A stretch of DNA of 64,000 nucleotides, taken from positions 434,001-498,000 of the forward strand of contig CAWCHZ010000002.1 of assembly GCA_963795555.1 (NCBI GenBank). The letters are read 5' to 3'. Each line of letters opens with the position of its first letter. Position 1 is the stretch's first letter. Positions 27,362 to 35,585 of the stretch are shown here, in pieces. The notes under the pieces are model-generated. The model was not told the DNA's origin and did not search any database. It saw only the letters and a program-made list of their open reading frames with translations. The position numbers were made by a program, and so were the translations under genes. Source of the stretch: CAWCHZ01 sp963795555. GTDB lineage: Bacteria; Actinomycetota; Thermoleophilia; Solirubrobacterales; Solirubrobacteraceae.

Positions 27362-28582
27362 ATGAGGCGCGCGCCGCTGCTGTCGCTGCTGTCGGGGCTG
27401 CTTGGTGGGGGAGTGGTTGCCGCGGCGCTGCTGCTTGGGGGCGTGGCCGGTCGCGGGACGGTCACGGTGGTCGAGCAGGCGCCGCTGGGGCGCGGCGCGC
27501 TCGCCGCCGCCGAGGCGGGGACGCAGACGCTGACTCCGCATCAGATCTACGAGCTCGACGCTGCCGGCGTCGCCTACGTCAGCTCGCAGATCGTCCAGCA
27601 GGTCGTCTCGCCGTTCGATCTCTTCCCGCAGGACCAGCAGAGCACCGCGACCGGCTCGGGCTTCGTGATCGATCACAAGGGCGACATCCTCACCAACGCC
27701 CACGTCGTCGACGGCGCCTCGCGCGTCACGGTCTCACTCGAGAACGGCAGGCCACGGCCGGCGACCGTGGTCGGCAAGGACAACTCGACCGACATCGCGC
27801 TGCTGCGCATCGACCCGCACGGCCTCGTGCTGCATCCGCTGGCGCTCGGTGACTCCAGCCGCGTCCAGGTCGGTGATCCGACCGTGGCGATCGGCAATCC
27901 GTTCGACCTTCAGCGCACGCTGACCACCGGCGTCGTCTCGGCGCTCCAGCGCCAGCTCACCGCGCCCGACGGCTTCTCGATCGACAACGTCATCCAGACC
28001 GATGCGCCGATCAATCCAGGCAACTCCGGCGGGCCGCTGATCGATGCCAGCGGGCGCGTGATCGGGATCAACTCGCAGATCGAGACCACCGGCGCGCAGG
28101 CCGGCAGCATCGGCATCGGCTTCGCCGTGCCGATCGACACCGCCAAGCGCGTGCTGCCGGGGCTCGAGCACGCCGGGACCGGCAGCGCTGGCTCTGGCCC
28201 CGGCTCGGGCGCGGGTGCCACGGCCGTCGCGGCGGCCGGCCCGGGCTTCCTGGGGGTCACCGGCGTGACGATCGACGGTGCGCTCGCCCGCGTGCAGCTG
28301 GCCGCGAGCAGCGGGGTGCTGGTCCAGAGCGTCGAGCCCGGCAGCGCCGCGCAGCGCGCCGGCATCCAGGGCGGCGGCACGCCGACGACGATCGACGGCC
28401 AGACGATCCTGCTGGGGGGCGACATCATCGTCGCGATCGACGGCCAGGTGGTTACGAGCTTCGCCGGCTTGAGGCGGATCGTCGGATCGCACAAGGCCGG
28501 GCAGACGATCGCGATCACCCTGCTCCGGGCCGGCCAGCGCCGCCGCTTGACGGTGACGCTCGGCAGCGCGCCGGCGCAGTGA
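27362..28582 (+). CDS. HtrA/DegP-type serine protease, membrane-anchored, one PDZ domain
   Basis: The 406-aa protein has an N-terminal membrane anchor (LLSLLSGLLGGGVVAAALLLGGVAG). The trypsin-like domain has a complete triad: His near 114 in TNAHVVDGA, Asp near 143 in NSTDIALLRI and Ser near 222 in GNSGGPLIDASG. One C-terminal PDZ domain follows (GVLVQSVEPGSAAQRAGI ... GGDIIVAIDG). It probably degrades or refolds damaged envelope proteins outside the membrane. A Gly/Ser/Ala linker (GTGSAGSGPGSGAGA) precedes the PDZ. It sits between trpC and trpF, with no obvious pathway link. Confidence 0.93.
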   Translation: MRRAPLLSLLSGLLGGGVVAAALLLGGVAGRGTVTVVEQAPLGRGALAAAEAGTQTLTPHQIYELDAAGVAYVSSQIVQQVVSPFDLFPQDQQSTATGSGFVIDHKGDILTNAHVVDGASRVTVSLENGRPRPATVVGKDNSTDIALLRIDPHGLVLHPLALGDSSRVQVGDPTVAIGNPFDLQRTLTTGVVSALQRQLTAPDGFSIDNVIQTDAPINPGNSGGPLIDASGRVIGINSQIETTGAQAGSIGIGFAVPIDTAKRVLPGLEHAGTGSAGSGPGSGAGATAVAAAGPGFLGVTGVTIDGALARVQLAASSGVLVQSVEPGSAAQRAGIQGGGTPTTIDGQTILLGGDIIVAIDGQVVTSFAGLRRIVGSHKAGQTIAITLLRAGQRRRLTVTLGSAPAQ

Positions 28583-28634
28583 TCCGCGGGGCGCAGCGGC
28601 AGCTCGCGGGAGCGCCGCCTCTAGCATGGGGTCG

Positions 28635-29351
28635 ATGAGCAGCGTGCCGTCATCGTCGCGTTCGCCGCGCGTGAAGATCTGCGGGCTGACGAACCTCGCC
28701 GATGCCCAGCTTGCGGTGGAGCTCGGCGCGTGGGCGCTGGGCGTCGTCCTCTACCCGGACTCGGCGCGCCACTGCCCGCCCGAGCGGGCCGTGGAGATCG
28801 CCGGCGCGCTGCGCCGCCGTGCCGAGATCTGTGGGGTGTTCGTCAACGCGCCCTTGGACGACGTTGCCGCTGCCGCTGACGCAATCGGCCTGTCGATGGT
28901 CCAGCTGCATGGGCAGGAGGGACCGGCGTATTGCGGCGAGGTGGCGCGTCGGACCGGCTGTCGGGTGATCAAGGCGGCGCGCGTGCGCGGTCCGGCCGAC
29001 ATCCGCGCGCTGCGCGCCTTCCACACCGACTTCCACCTGCTCGACACCTACGTGTCCGGCACGCCCGGGGGCACTGGTGTCAGCTTCGACTGGGCGCTGC
29101 TGCATGCCCACCGCCGCACGGCGCCGCTGATCCTCTCCGGTGGGCTCGATTCCGACAATGTGGCGGCGGCGATCGCCGCCAGCCACCCGTTTGCGGTCGA
29201 CGTCGCCAGCGGCACCGAGGCCGCGCCGGGGCGCAAGGACCCCGATCGGCTGAGTTCATTCTTCGCCGCCGTGGCGGCATCGACGAACGTGAGCGACGAC
29301 GCCGCCCGGCCGGGCGGTCAGGGGGAGCCCGCCCGCCACGCCGTCCAATAG
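28635..29351 (+). CDS. trpF: Phosphoribosylanthranilate isomerase
   Basis: The 238-aa protein contains VKICGLTNLADAQLAVELGAWALGVVLYPDSARHCPPE (catalytic Cys), MVQLHGQEGPAYC, LLDTYVSGTPGGTGVSFDW and LILSGGLDSDNVAAAI, followed by a variable 30-residue tail. It isomerises PRA to CdRP, the step before TrpC. I prefer the ATG at 28635 over 28626, because TAGCAT (28622-28627) then lies 7 nt upstream, as for other leaderless starts here. trpB and trpA do not follow, so the operon is split. Confidence 0.94.
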   Translation: MSSVPSSSRSPRVKICGLTNLADAQLAVELGAWALGVVLYPDSARHCPPERAVEIAGALRRRAEICGVFVNAPLDDVAAAADAIGLSMVQLHGQEGPAYCGEVARRTGCRVIKAARVRGPADIRALRAFHTDFHLLDTYVSGTPGGTGVSFDWALLHAHRRTAPLILSGGLDSDNVAAAIAASHPFAVDVASGTEAAPGRKDPDRLSSFFAAVAASTNVSDDAARPGGQGEPARHAVQ

Positions 29352-29360
29352 GATGCCGGC

Positions 29361-29540
29361 GTGGGCCTCGTTGCCGCGACAACGTTCGGGTTGGTCGTCT
29401 GGATCGTCCTCTGGGCGCTCGGCATCAAGTCGATCGACGGCTTCCTGTTGACGCTGCTGGTCGTGATCGTCGCGATCGCCGTGCGGATCATCGTCCCGCA
29501 GCTGCCGGGCAACCGCGAGAGCCCCAACCGCGGGGAGTAG
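29361..29540 (+). CDS. Small membrane protein, unknown function
   Basis: This 59-aa frame encodes two hydrophobic segments: about residues 3-22 (LVAATTFGLVVWIVLWALG) and 28-47 (FLLTLLVVIVAIAVRIIVP). A short charged tail ends NRGE. The GTG lies 6 nt after TAGGAT, the same leaderless geometry seen for many genes here, which supports it as real. It follows trpF by 9 nt. I do not recognise the family; the layout resembles other tiny two-helix inner-membrane proteins. Confidence 0.6.
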   Translation: MGLVAATTFGLVVWIVLWALGIKSIDGFLLTLLVVIVAIAVRIIVPQLPGNRESPNRGE

Positions 29541-29562
29541 CGGCCGGCGGCTGCGTCCGCGC

Positions 29563-30600
29563 TCAGCCGAAGAAGGTTCGGGCGATCTCCAGATAGTGCA
29601 GATCGACGGTCTTGATGCCCTCGACCTCTCCCAGCGAGATGTCGGTCATCTCGTTGCCGTGCAGCGCGGCCATCCGGCCAAACCGTCCCGCCAGGACCAG
29701 CTCGGCCGCATGGATGCCATAGCGGGTGGCGAGCAGGCGGTCGTCAGCCGTCGGCGTGCCGCCGCGCTGGACGTGACCCAGCGTGGTCACACGCGTCTCA
29801 TACCCGGTCAGCAGCTCGAGCTCCTTCCCCAGCGCCACGCCGATACCCCCCAGCCGCGGATAGCCGTAGGCGTCGCGCTCCTCCGAGGCGCGGATCATCC
29901 TGCGCTCGCCTGACTCGAAGGCAAGCGCCGCGCCCTCCGCGACGACGATGATCGAGAAGTCCTTGCCGCGACCGTGACGGCGTTCGATGTTGGCCGCCAG
30001 CTCCTCGACCGTCAGCTCCAGCTCGGGGATCAGGATCCCATCCGCGCCGCCGGCGATCCCCGCGAAGACGGCGATCCAGCCGGTGTTGCGCCCCATGACC
30101 TCGAGGACCATCACGCGGTCGTGTGACTGCGCGGTTGTGTGCAGCCGGTCGATCGCGTCGGTCGCGATCTGCACCGCGGTCGCGAAGCCGAACGTCTGGT
30201 CGGTGCCGGTGACGTCGTTGTCGATCGTCTTGGGGACGCCGACGACGGGGATCCCCAAGTCGTCGTGGAGTCGACGGGTGATCGTCATCGTGTGCTCACC
30301 GCCGATCGCGATCACGGCGTCCAGCGCATCGCGCGCCATGGTCGCCCGGACCTTGTCGACCCCCTCGGGCTCGCGGAAGGGGTTGTAGCTCGACGTCGAG
30401 ATCACCGTGCCGCCGAGGTGCAGGATGCCCGACACGAAGCGCTGATCGAGCTCGATCCACTCGCCCTCGGCGAGGCCCTGATAGCCGCGCAGCAGGCCGA
30501 TCGGCTCGTGCCGAGCCGCAAGCAGCCGGCGGGCCGTGGCGCGGATCACCGCGTTGAGGCCCGGACAGTCACCTCCCGCCGTCAGGATGCCGACGCGCAC
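29563..30600 (-). CDS. pfkA: 6-phosphofructokinase, mixed-substrate type
   Basis: The 345-aa enzyme starts VRVGILTAGGDCPGLNAVIRA and includes IGGEHTMTITRRL, VPKTIDNDVTGTDQTFGF, EVMGRNTGWIAVFAG and LGHVQRGGTPTADDR. It phosphorylates fructose 6-phosphate. The site that is GGDGS in ATP-specific enzymes reads GGEHT, and the neighbouring loop is PKTIDND with lysine. Both are features of the PPi/mixed-substrate (group III) enzymes common in actinobacteria, so the phosphoryl donor could be ATP or pyrophosphate. The GTG at 30600 follows TAGCGT (minus strand, 30614-30609) by 8 nt. Confidence 0.93.
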   Translation of the reverse strand: MRVGILTAGGDCPGLNAVIRATARRLLAARHEPIGLLRGYQGLAEGEWIELDQRFVSGILHLGGTVISTSSYNPFREPEGVDKVRATMARDALDAVIAIGGEHTMTITRRLHDDLGIPVVGVPKTIDNDVTGTDQTFGFATAVQIATDAIDRLHTTAQSHDRVMVLEVMGRNTGWIAVFAGIAGGADGILIPELELTVEELAANIERRHGRGKDFSIIVVAEGAALAFESGERRMIRASEERDAYGYPRLGGIGVALGKELELLTGYETRVTTLGHVQRGGTPTADDRLLATRYGIHAAELVLAGRFGRMAALHGNEMTDISLGEVEGIKTVDLHYLEIARTFFG

Positions 30601-30732
30601 ACGGCCACACGCTACCAGCGCTCTGCGCGCGCGACCGCTTGATGGCGGGGTTCGGCAATACGCGCGCGACGGCTCGATGGCGGCCCTGGGGGCGGGGACC
30701 GTGGGTGATCTCGCGGCGGTGGCGGTGCGCCA

Positions 30733-30738
30733 TACAAT
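30733..30738 (+). promoter_or_regulatory. -10 element before the binding-protein gene
   Basis: TACAAT lies 67 nt before the TTG start at 30806, giving a leader of about 60 nt. This gene does have a Shine-Dalgarno (GGAG at 30794-30797), in contrast to the leaderless genes nearby. Confidence 0.4.
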
Positions 30739-30805
30739 CGACCTGCTCGGGTCAGCGCGACGCGGAGGCGTCGGGCGTCCACCAGGCCCTCCCGGAGTCC
30801 CGCGC

Positions 30806-32083
30806 TTGCACCGAAATCTGCGCCTGCACCGATCGCCTGCCGTCATCCTGAGCTGTCTGATCGTGGTGGGTGCGGCACTCGCCGCCGCCGTGGGCGGCTG
30901 TGGCTCCGGCGGGGCGCAGAAGACGCTCACCGCACACGGGCCGGTGCTGACCATCTACACGAGCCTGCCACTGGGAGGCGGCGATGGAGCCGATGCGCGC
31001 GACATGCTGGCGGCCGAGCGGCTGGCGCTCAGCCAGGCGGGTGGCGCCGCCGGCGACTTCCGCGTGCGCCTGGTCGCCGCGGACGACAGCAACCCCAAGA
31101 CCGGCCTCTGGGACCCCGGGCTGGTGCTCGCCAACGCTCGCCGCGCGGTCGCCGACCCAACGACGATCGCCTATGTCGGCGAGCAGGATCCCGGCGCGTC
31201 GACGGTCGCGATCCCGATCCTCAATGAGGCGGGCATCCTCGAGGTCAGTCCGACCGACTCCTACGCCGGGCTCACGCAGCGCGATGGCGGCGATGACGAC
31301 GAGCCGCAGAAGTACTACCCGACCGATCGTCGGACGTTCGTGCGCACCGTTACGCCGGACACCGTCGAGGCAGTGGCGCTGGCCGCCTACATGCGCCAGC
31401 TCGGGGCGCGGCGGCTCTACGTGGTCCAGGACGGCGACTTCTATGGCGCGGCGCTGGCTCGCAACGTCGCCGCCGCGGCGCAGGCGGACGGCATCCAGCT
31501 GCTCGGCACCACCGTGCTCGCGCGTCCGCAGCCCGGTGACGACCAGCGGTCGGCGGCCACGGCGATCGCCCGCTATGGCCCGGACGCCATCTTCTACGGC
31601 GGCGTGCCGACCGGCGGGGTGGCCACGCTCTGGCGTGATCTCGTTGTCGCGCTGCCGAGCGTGAAGCTGTTCGGGCCGGCGACGCTGGCCCAGCCACCAT
31701 TCCTTGGCGCGTTGGGTCCGGCTCAGGCGAGCTCGTTCATCACGACCCCGGGCCTACCGCCGAGCTCCTACCCCGCGGCCGGCCAGCGCTTCTTCTCCGC
31801 CTTCCGCGCCGCCTACGGGCACCTGCCCCGCCCAACGGCGATCTACGGCTTTGCGGCGATGCAGCTCGTGCTCGCGGCGATCGCGGACTCGGGCCAGGCG
31901 GGCAACCGCCGGCTGACCGTGGCGGGCGCGGCGTTCCACGTGCGGGTCGGCGAGTCGGTGCTGGGCGACTATACGATCGACCGCGCCGGTGATCCCTCGC
32001 TGCGCAGCGTGGCTGCCAACAGGGTGCTCGGCGGCCAGCTGCAGTTCGACCGCGAGCTGCCGGTGGCGCCGGGAGCGCGCTGA
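30806..32083 (+). CDS. Branched-chain amino-acid-type ABC binding lipoprotein
   Basis: The 425-aa protein has a lipoprotein signal: a hydrophobic run and a lipobox ending VGGC, with cysteine at residue 32. A Peripla_BP_6 (LivJ-like) two-lobe domain follows (LTIYTSLPLGG, AERLALSQAGG, VAYVGEQDPGAS-type segment, ILNEAGILEVSPTDSYAGLT, YVVQDGDFYGAAL). Such proteins capture amino acids or related ligands outside the cell. No permease or ATPase genes lie beside it, so it may work with a distant transporter or as a sensor. The TTG at 30806 has GGAG 8 nt upstream; longer frames run antisense to pfkA. Confidence 0.85.
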   Translation: MHRNLRLHRSPAVILSCLIVVGAALAAAVGGCGSGGAQKTLTAHGPVLTIYTSLPLGGGDGADARDMLAAERLALSQAGGAAGDFRVRLVAADDSNPKTGLWDPGLVLANARRAVADPTTIAYVGEQDPGASTVAIPILNEAGILEVSPTDSYAGLTQRDGGDDDEPQKYYPTDRRTFVRTVTPDTVEAVALAAYMRQLGARRLYVVQDGDFYGAALARNVAAAAQADGIQLLGTTVLARPQPGDDQRSAATAIARYGPDAIFYGGVPTGGVATLWRDLVVALPSVKLFGPATLAQPPFLGALGPAQASSFITTPGLPPSSYPAAGQRFFSAFRAAYGHLPRPTAIYGFAAMQLVLAAIADSGQAGNRRLTVAGAAFHVRVGESVLGDYTIDRAGDPSLRSVAANRVLGGQLQFDRELPVAPGAR

Positions 32084-32142
32084 AAGGTGAGGCGGGAGCG
32101 CGCTGAGGTGGGCGGGGACTCGCTGAGGTGGGCGGGGGCTCA
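32071..32142. repeat. Tandem repeat of the binding-protein 3' end
   Basis: Units GGGAGCGCGCTGAAAGGTGAGGC (split here: GGGAGCGCGC + TGAAAGGTGAGGC, 32071-32093), GGGAGCGCGCTGAGGTGGGC (32094-32113) and GGGGACTCGCTGAGGTGGGC (32114-32133) follow one another, with a partial fourth at 32134. Each repeats the TGA of the upstream gene. The array fills the gap to the convergent epimerase gene. Confidence 0.75.
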
Positions 32143-33042
32143 GCTCAGTGCGTCGGCGAGCGCCTCGTCCAGCTCGGGGTGCTGGAAGCGATAGCCCAGC
32201 CGCGCGGCCACCGTTGGCATCGCGCGTTGGCCGGTGGTCACGATCTGCGCCATCTGGCCGTAGAGCAGGCGCAGCGCGAGCGCAGGCACGGGAACCACCG
32301 CCGGGCGGTGCAGCGCTCGTCCGAGCGCCCGCGCGAGCTTGCGGTTCGTCACCGGATCGGGCGCGGTCGCGTTGGCCGCGCCCTGCCAGCGCTCGTCGTC
32401 GAGCGCGGCGAGCGCCATGCCGACGAGGTCGTCGGCATGGATCCACGAGACGTATTGGCGCCCGCCCGCGACCGGGCCGCCGACGCCTGCGCGGAATGGC
32501 GGCAGCATCTTCGCGAGCGCGCCGCCAGCGGGGTCCAGCACGACCCCCGTGCGGAGCTTGACGATCCGCAAGCCAAGCCCGCGGGCCGCCTCGGCGGCGC
32601 GCTCCCATGCGACGGTCACGTTGGCGAGGAAGTCGTCGCCGGGCGGATCAGACTCAGCAAGCGGCTCATCGCCGTGGGGACCGTAGTAGCCGATCGCCGA
32701 GGAGCTGACCAGCGTCCGCGGGCGTGGCTCGGCGGCGGCGATGCCGGCGATCAGGTTGGTCGTGCCGGTCACACGGCTGTCGAGGATCGCGCGGCGCGCC
32801 GCGCGTGTCCAACGCTGAGCGACCTGCTCGCCGGCGAGGTGGACGACCGCGTCACGGCCTGCCAGCGCGCTCGCCGGCGCTGCGCCCGCCATCGGATCCC
32901 AGCCGACCGCGGTCACGCCCAGGCGCTGGGATGCGTGGCCAGGACGGCGCGAGAGCACCGTGACGTCGTCGCCGCGCGCCTGCAGCGCACGCACCAGGCG
33001 GGGGCCGATCAGTCCCGTCGCTCCGGTCACCGTCACCCGCAT
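32140..33042 (-). CDS. TIGR01777-family (SulA/YfcH-type) nucleotide-sugar-epimerase-like protein
   Basis: The 300-aa protein is an extended short-chain dehydrogenase. It has an N-terminal Rossmann VTVTGATGLIGPRLVRALQARGD, DAVVHLAGEQVAQRWT, SSSAIGYYGPHGDEPL (YYG in place of the classical YxxxK context, typical of this subfamily), LRTGVVLDPAGGAL, YVSWIHADDLVG and a C-terminal DUF1731 region (RLLYGQMAQIVTTGQRAMPT). Substrate and reaction of the subfamily are not defined. AAGGAGGT precedes the ATG at 33042. It is divergent from the Rrf2 gene. Confidence 0.88.
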   Translation of the reverse strand: MRVTVTGATGLIGPRLVRALQARGDDVTVLSRRPGHASQRLGVTAVGWDPMAGAAPASALAGRDAVVHLAGEQVAQRWTRAARRAILDSRVTGTTNLIAGIAAAEPRPRTLVSSSAIGYYGPHGDEPLAESDPPGDDFLANVTVAWERAAEAARGLGLRIVKLRTGVVLDPAGGALAKMLPPFRAGVGGPVAGGRQYVSWIHADDLVGMALAALDDERWQGAANATAPDPVTNRKLARALGRALHRPAVVPVPALALRLLYGQMAQIVTTGQRAMPTVAARLGYRFQHPELDEALADALS

Positions 33043-33083
33043 GCGCACCTCCTTGGAGTGGCCCGCAAGAGCATCGCAGGTGC

Positions 33084-33129
33084 GGGCGCACCACGGATCG
33101 AGCGGCTGCGGGGCGCACCACGGATCGAG
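33084..33129. repeat. 19-nt direct repeat in the epimerase/Rrf2 divergent gap
   Basis: GGGCGCACCACGGATCGAG occurs exactly at 33084-33102 and 33111-33129, 27 nt apart. It lies between the divergent starts at 33042 and 33181, where a regulator could bind twice on adjacent turns of the helix. Confidence 0.7.
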
Positions 33130-33180
33130 TTGCTGGCTGGGCGCAGCGCCCGCCACAGCGGTCCGCGAGAATGTGGGGCC

Positions 33181-33708
33181 ATGCGCGTGACCGCAAAAGC
33201 CGACTACGCCGTGCGCGCCGTCGTGGAGCTCGCCGAAGCCGACGAGGACTCGCCGCGCAAGGGTGACGACATCGCCGGCGCCCAGGGCATCCCGCTGTCC
33301 TTTCTGGAGAACATCCTCACCCAGCTCAAGGCCAGCGGGCTCGTACGCAGCCAGCGTGGCCGCGAGGGCGGCTACTGGCTTGCCCGTCCGGCCGCGGAGA
33401 TCACGCTTGCGGAGGTCATCCGCGCCGTCGAGGGTCCGCTCGCGAGCATTCGCGGCGAGCGCCCCGAGAACGTCAGCTATGAGGGCGCGGCCACCGCGCT
33501 GCAGGAGGTCTGGATCGCGTTGCGCGCCAGCCTGCGCGGCGTGCTCGACCAGGTCACGATCGCCGACGTCGCAAGCGGCCAGCTGCCGCGCGAGGTCGTC
33601 AAGCTGACACGCGACGAGGAGGCCTGGCAGCCGCCGCAGGCGCCTAGGCAGCCGCCGCAGGCGCCGGAGCAGCCGCGAACACCCGCGGCACGCCAAGCCG
33701 GACGTTGA
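33181..33708 (+). CDS. Rrf2-family regulator lacking Fe-S cysteines
   Basis: The 175-aa protein has an Rrf2 winged helix (MRVTAKADYAVRAVVELAE, GIPLSFLENILTQLKASGLVRSQRGREGGYWLARP, ITLAEVIRAVEGPLA). It has no cysteine at all, unlike IscR or NsrR, and so resembles CymR-type members that control sulfur metabolism through protein partners. The C-terminal tail is a Gln/Pro repeat (QPPQAP twice). Its 3' end overlaps that of cysA by 65 nt in convergent orientation. Neighbourhood suggests control of the sulfate import genes; this is inference. Confidence 0.85.
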   Translation: MRVTAKADYAVRAVVELAEADEDSPRKGDDIAGAQGIPLSFLENILTQLKASGLVRSQRGREGGYWLARPAAEITLAEVIRAVEGPLASIRGERPENVSYEGAATALQEVWIALRASLRGVLDQVTIADVASGQLPREVVKLTRDEEAWQPPQAPRQPPQAPEQPRTPAARQAGR

Positions 33709-34663
33709 CGATCTGTCCGTCCTCGAGCTCGAGCTCGCGCGCGCGGTCACGGGTCACCTGCGCCCAGACGCGGCGGTCATCGGCGAGGGTGAGCTCGACG
33801 CGAACCTCGAAGCCTAGGTGGACGACGCGGTCCACCAGCCCCTCGGTCGACCCTGCGCTCGGCCACGGCAGCAGCTCGATGTCGTGGGGGCGCACGAGCG
33901 CCTCGCCGATCCGGTTGACCGGTCCGACGAAGCCCATCACGAACTCGTTGTGCGGCTGCTCGTAGAGCTCGCGCGGCGTGCCGACCTGCTCGATGCGACC
34001 CTCGTTCATCACGACGACCTGCTCGGCGACGTCCATCGCCTCCTCCTGATCGTGGGTGACGAAGACGGTCGTCACGTGGACCTCCTCGTGCAGCCGGCGC
34101 AACCAGCCGCGCAGCTCGGCGCGGACCTGGGCATCGAGCGCACCAAAGGGCTCATCGAGCAGCAGCACCCGCGGTGCCGGTGCGAGCGCGCGGGCGAGCG
34201 CCATGCGCTGGCGCTGGCCGCCCGACAGCTGGCTGGGGTAGCGGTGGGCCATGCTCTCCAGCCGCACCAGGCAGAGCAGCTCGTGCACGCGCGCGTCGAT
34301 CTCGGCACGGCGGCGTCGGCGGTCGCGCGCGCTCCAGCGCCGCGCGCCGTTGCGCGGGGCGACCTCGAGGCCGAACGCCACGTTGTCGTGCACGGTCATG
34401 TGCTTGAACGCCGCGTAGTGCTGGAAGACGAAGCCGACTCCGCGCTCGCGCGCGGGCACCCGCGTGATCTCCTGGTCGCCGATCTGCACCCTGCCCGTGT
34501 CCGGGTCCTCGAGGCCCGCGATGATCCGCAGCAGCGTCGACTTGCCGCTGCCGCTGGGTCCCAGCAGCGCCGTCAACGAGCCGTCGGGGACGCCGAGCGA
34601 CACGTCGCTGAGCGCCTGGAAGCCGCCGAACAGCTTGGTCACACCGTTGATTGCAATCGCCAT
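33644..34663 (-). CDS. cysA: Sulfate/thiosulfate ABC transporter ATP-binding protein
   Basis: The 339-aa ATPase has Walker A GPSGSGKSTLL, a Q-loop in FVFQHYAAFKHMTV, signature LSGGQRQRMALARAL, Walker B VLLLDEPFGALD and switch His in FVTHDQEEAMD. A C-terminal TOBE-like domain follows (about 240-325). The HYAAFKHMTV segment is characteristic of CysA. It powers import through CysT/CysW. It overlaps cysW by one base and ends in an Ala/Pro tail that overlaps the Rrf2 gene on the other strand. Confidence 0.94.
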   Translation of the reverse strand: MAIAINGVTKLFGGFQALSDVSLGVPDGSLTALLGPSGSGKSTLLRIIAGLEDPDTGRVQIGDQEITRVPARERGVGFVFQHYAAFKHMTVHDNVAFGLEVAPRNGARRWSARDRRRRRAEIDARVHELLCLVRLESMAHRYPSQLSGGQRQRMALARALAPAPRVLLLDEPFGALDAQVRAELRGWLRRLHEEVHVTTVFVTHDQEEAMDVAEQVVVMNEGRIEQVGTPRELYEQPHNEFVMGFVGPVNRIGEALVRPHDIELLPWPSAGSTEGLVDRVVHLGFEVRVELTLADDRRVWAQVTRDRARELELEDGQIVNVRLGVPRVFAAAPAPAAAA

Positions 34664-35535
34664 CAGGCTGTCCTCCCTTGTGGCCGCGGCAGCTCGCCGC
34701 GCCGCGGCATGGTGATCGAGCGCAGAAGGTCCGGGCGCGCGCGGCGCGTCAGCAGGCTCATCGCCAGCAGCACCGCCAACGCCATCAGCGCCAGCACCAT
34801 CGCGCCGGCGTAGGCGCCCGGCAGGTCGTAGTTGCCGAAGCGGTCGCTGACGTAGAGCGGCAGCGTCTGCGTGGCGCCCTCGATGTTGCCGGAGACGACG
34901 CTGACCGCACCAAACTCACCCAGCGCCCGCGCGGTGGTCAGCACCACCCCGTATACGACCGCCCAGCGGATCGCTGGCAGCGTGACACGCCAGAAGGCCT
35001 GCCAGCGCGAGGCGCCCAACGTCGCCGCGGCCTCCTCGGCATCCGTGCCGAGCTCGCGCAGCGTCGGGATGCACTCGCGGGCGACGAACGGCAGCGAGAC
35101 GAAGCAGGTCGCGACGACCATCCCCGGGACCGAGAAGATGACGCGGATGCCGCCATCGATCAGCCACTTTCCGAGCCAGCCCTGAATCCCGTAGACGAGC
35201 ACGAGCGAGAGGCCGATCACCACCGGCGAGAGGGCGAAGGGCAGATCGATCAGCATGCCGAGCAACGTGCGCAGGCGGCCCCGTCCGCGCACGATCGCAA
35301 GCGCAGCCGCAATGCCGAAGGCCGTGTTGAGCGGGACGGCGATCGCGACCATCTCGACGCTCAGTCGCATGGCGTGCAGCGCGCCGCTCTGCGTCAACGC
35401 GTGCCAGACGGGCGCCACGCCGTGCTGGAAGGTGCGAAAGAAGATCATCGCGACGGGCGCGAGCAGCAGCACGAGCAGGTAGCCGAGCGCGAGCGTGCGC
35501 AGCGTCCAGCGCGATGCTCGCTGGCTAGCGCTCAT
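34663..35535 (-). CDS. cysW: Sulfate ABC transporter permease CysW
   Basis: The 290-aa inner-membrane protein has about six helices. The BPD permease EAA loop is EEAAATLGASRWQAFWRVTLPAI, and GEFGAVSVVSGNIEGATQTLPL is typical of CysW. It forms the channel with CysT. The ATG AGC GCT AGC start is duplicated 40 nt upstream, at the cysT stop, which yields a micro-ORF ending inside cysW. Confidence 0.93.
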   Translation of the reverse strand: MSASQRASRWTLRTLALGYLLVLLLAPVAMIFFRTFQHGVAPVWHALTQSGALHAMRLSVEMVAIAVPLNTAFGIAAALAIVRGRGRLRTLLGMLIDLPFALSPVVIGLSLVLVYGIQGWLGKWLIDGGIRVIFSVPGMVVATCFVSLPFVARECIPTLRELGTDAEEAAATLGASRWQAFWRVTLPAIRWAVVYGVVLTTARALGEFGAVSVVSGNIEGATQTLPLYVSDRFGNYDLPGAYAGAMVLALMALAVLLAMSLLTRRARPDLLRSITMPRRGELPRPQGRTA

Positions 35536-35585
35536 GGCGGATCCGCTCGGGAGTCGATCGGTGGCTAGCGCTCATGGCGGGTCCG
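35522..35585 (-). repeat. Duplicated cysT/cysW junction
   Basis: A 24-nt sequence (plus strand TGGCTAGCGCTCATGGCGG + A/G + TCCG) occurs at 35522-35545, containing the cysW start, and at 35562-35585, containing the cysT stop. The ATG at 35575 opens a 16-codon micro-cistron (MSASHRSTPERIRHER, stop at 35525). It begins like CysW (MSAS) and ends like CysT (RHER). Confidence 0.85.
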
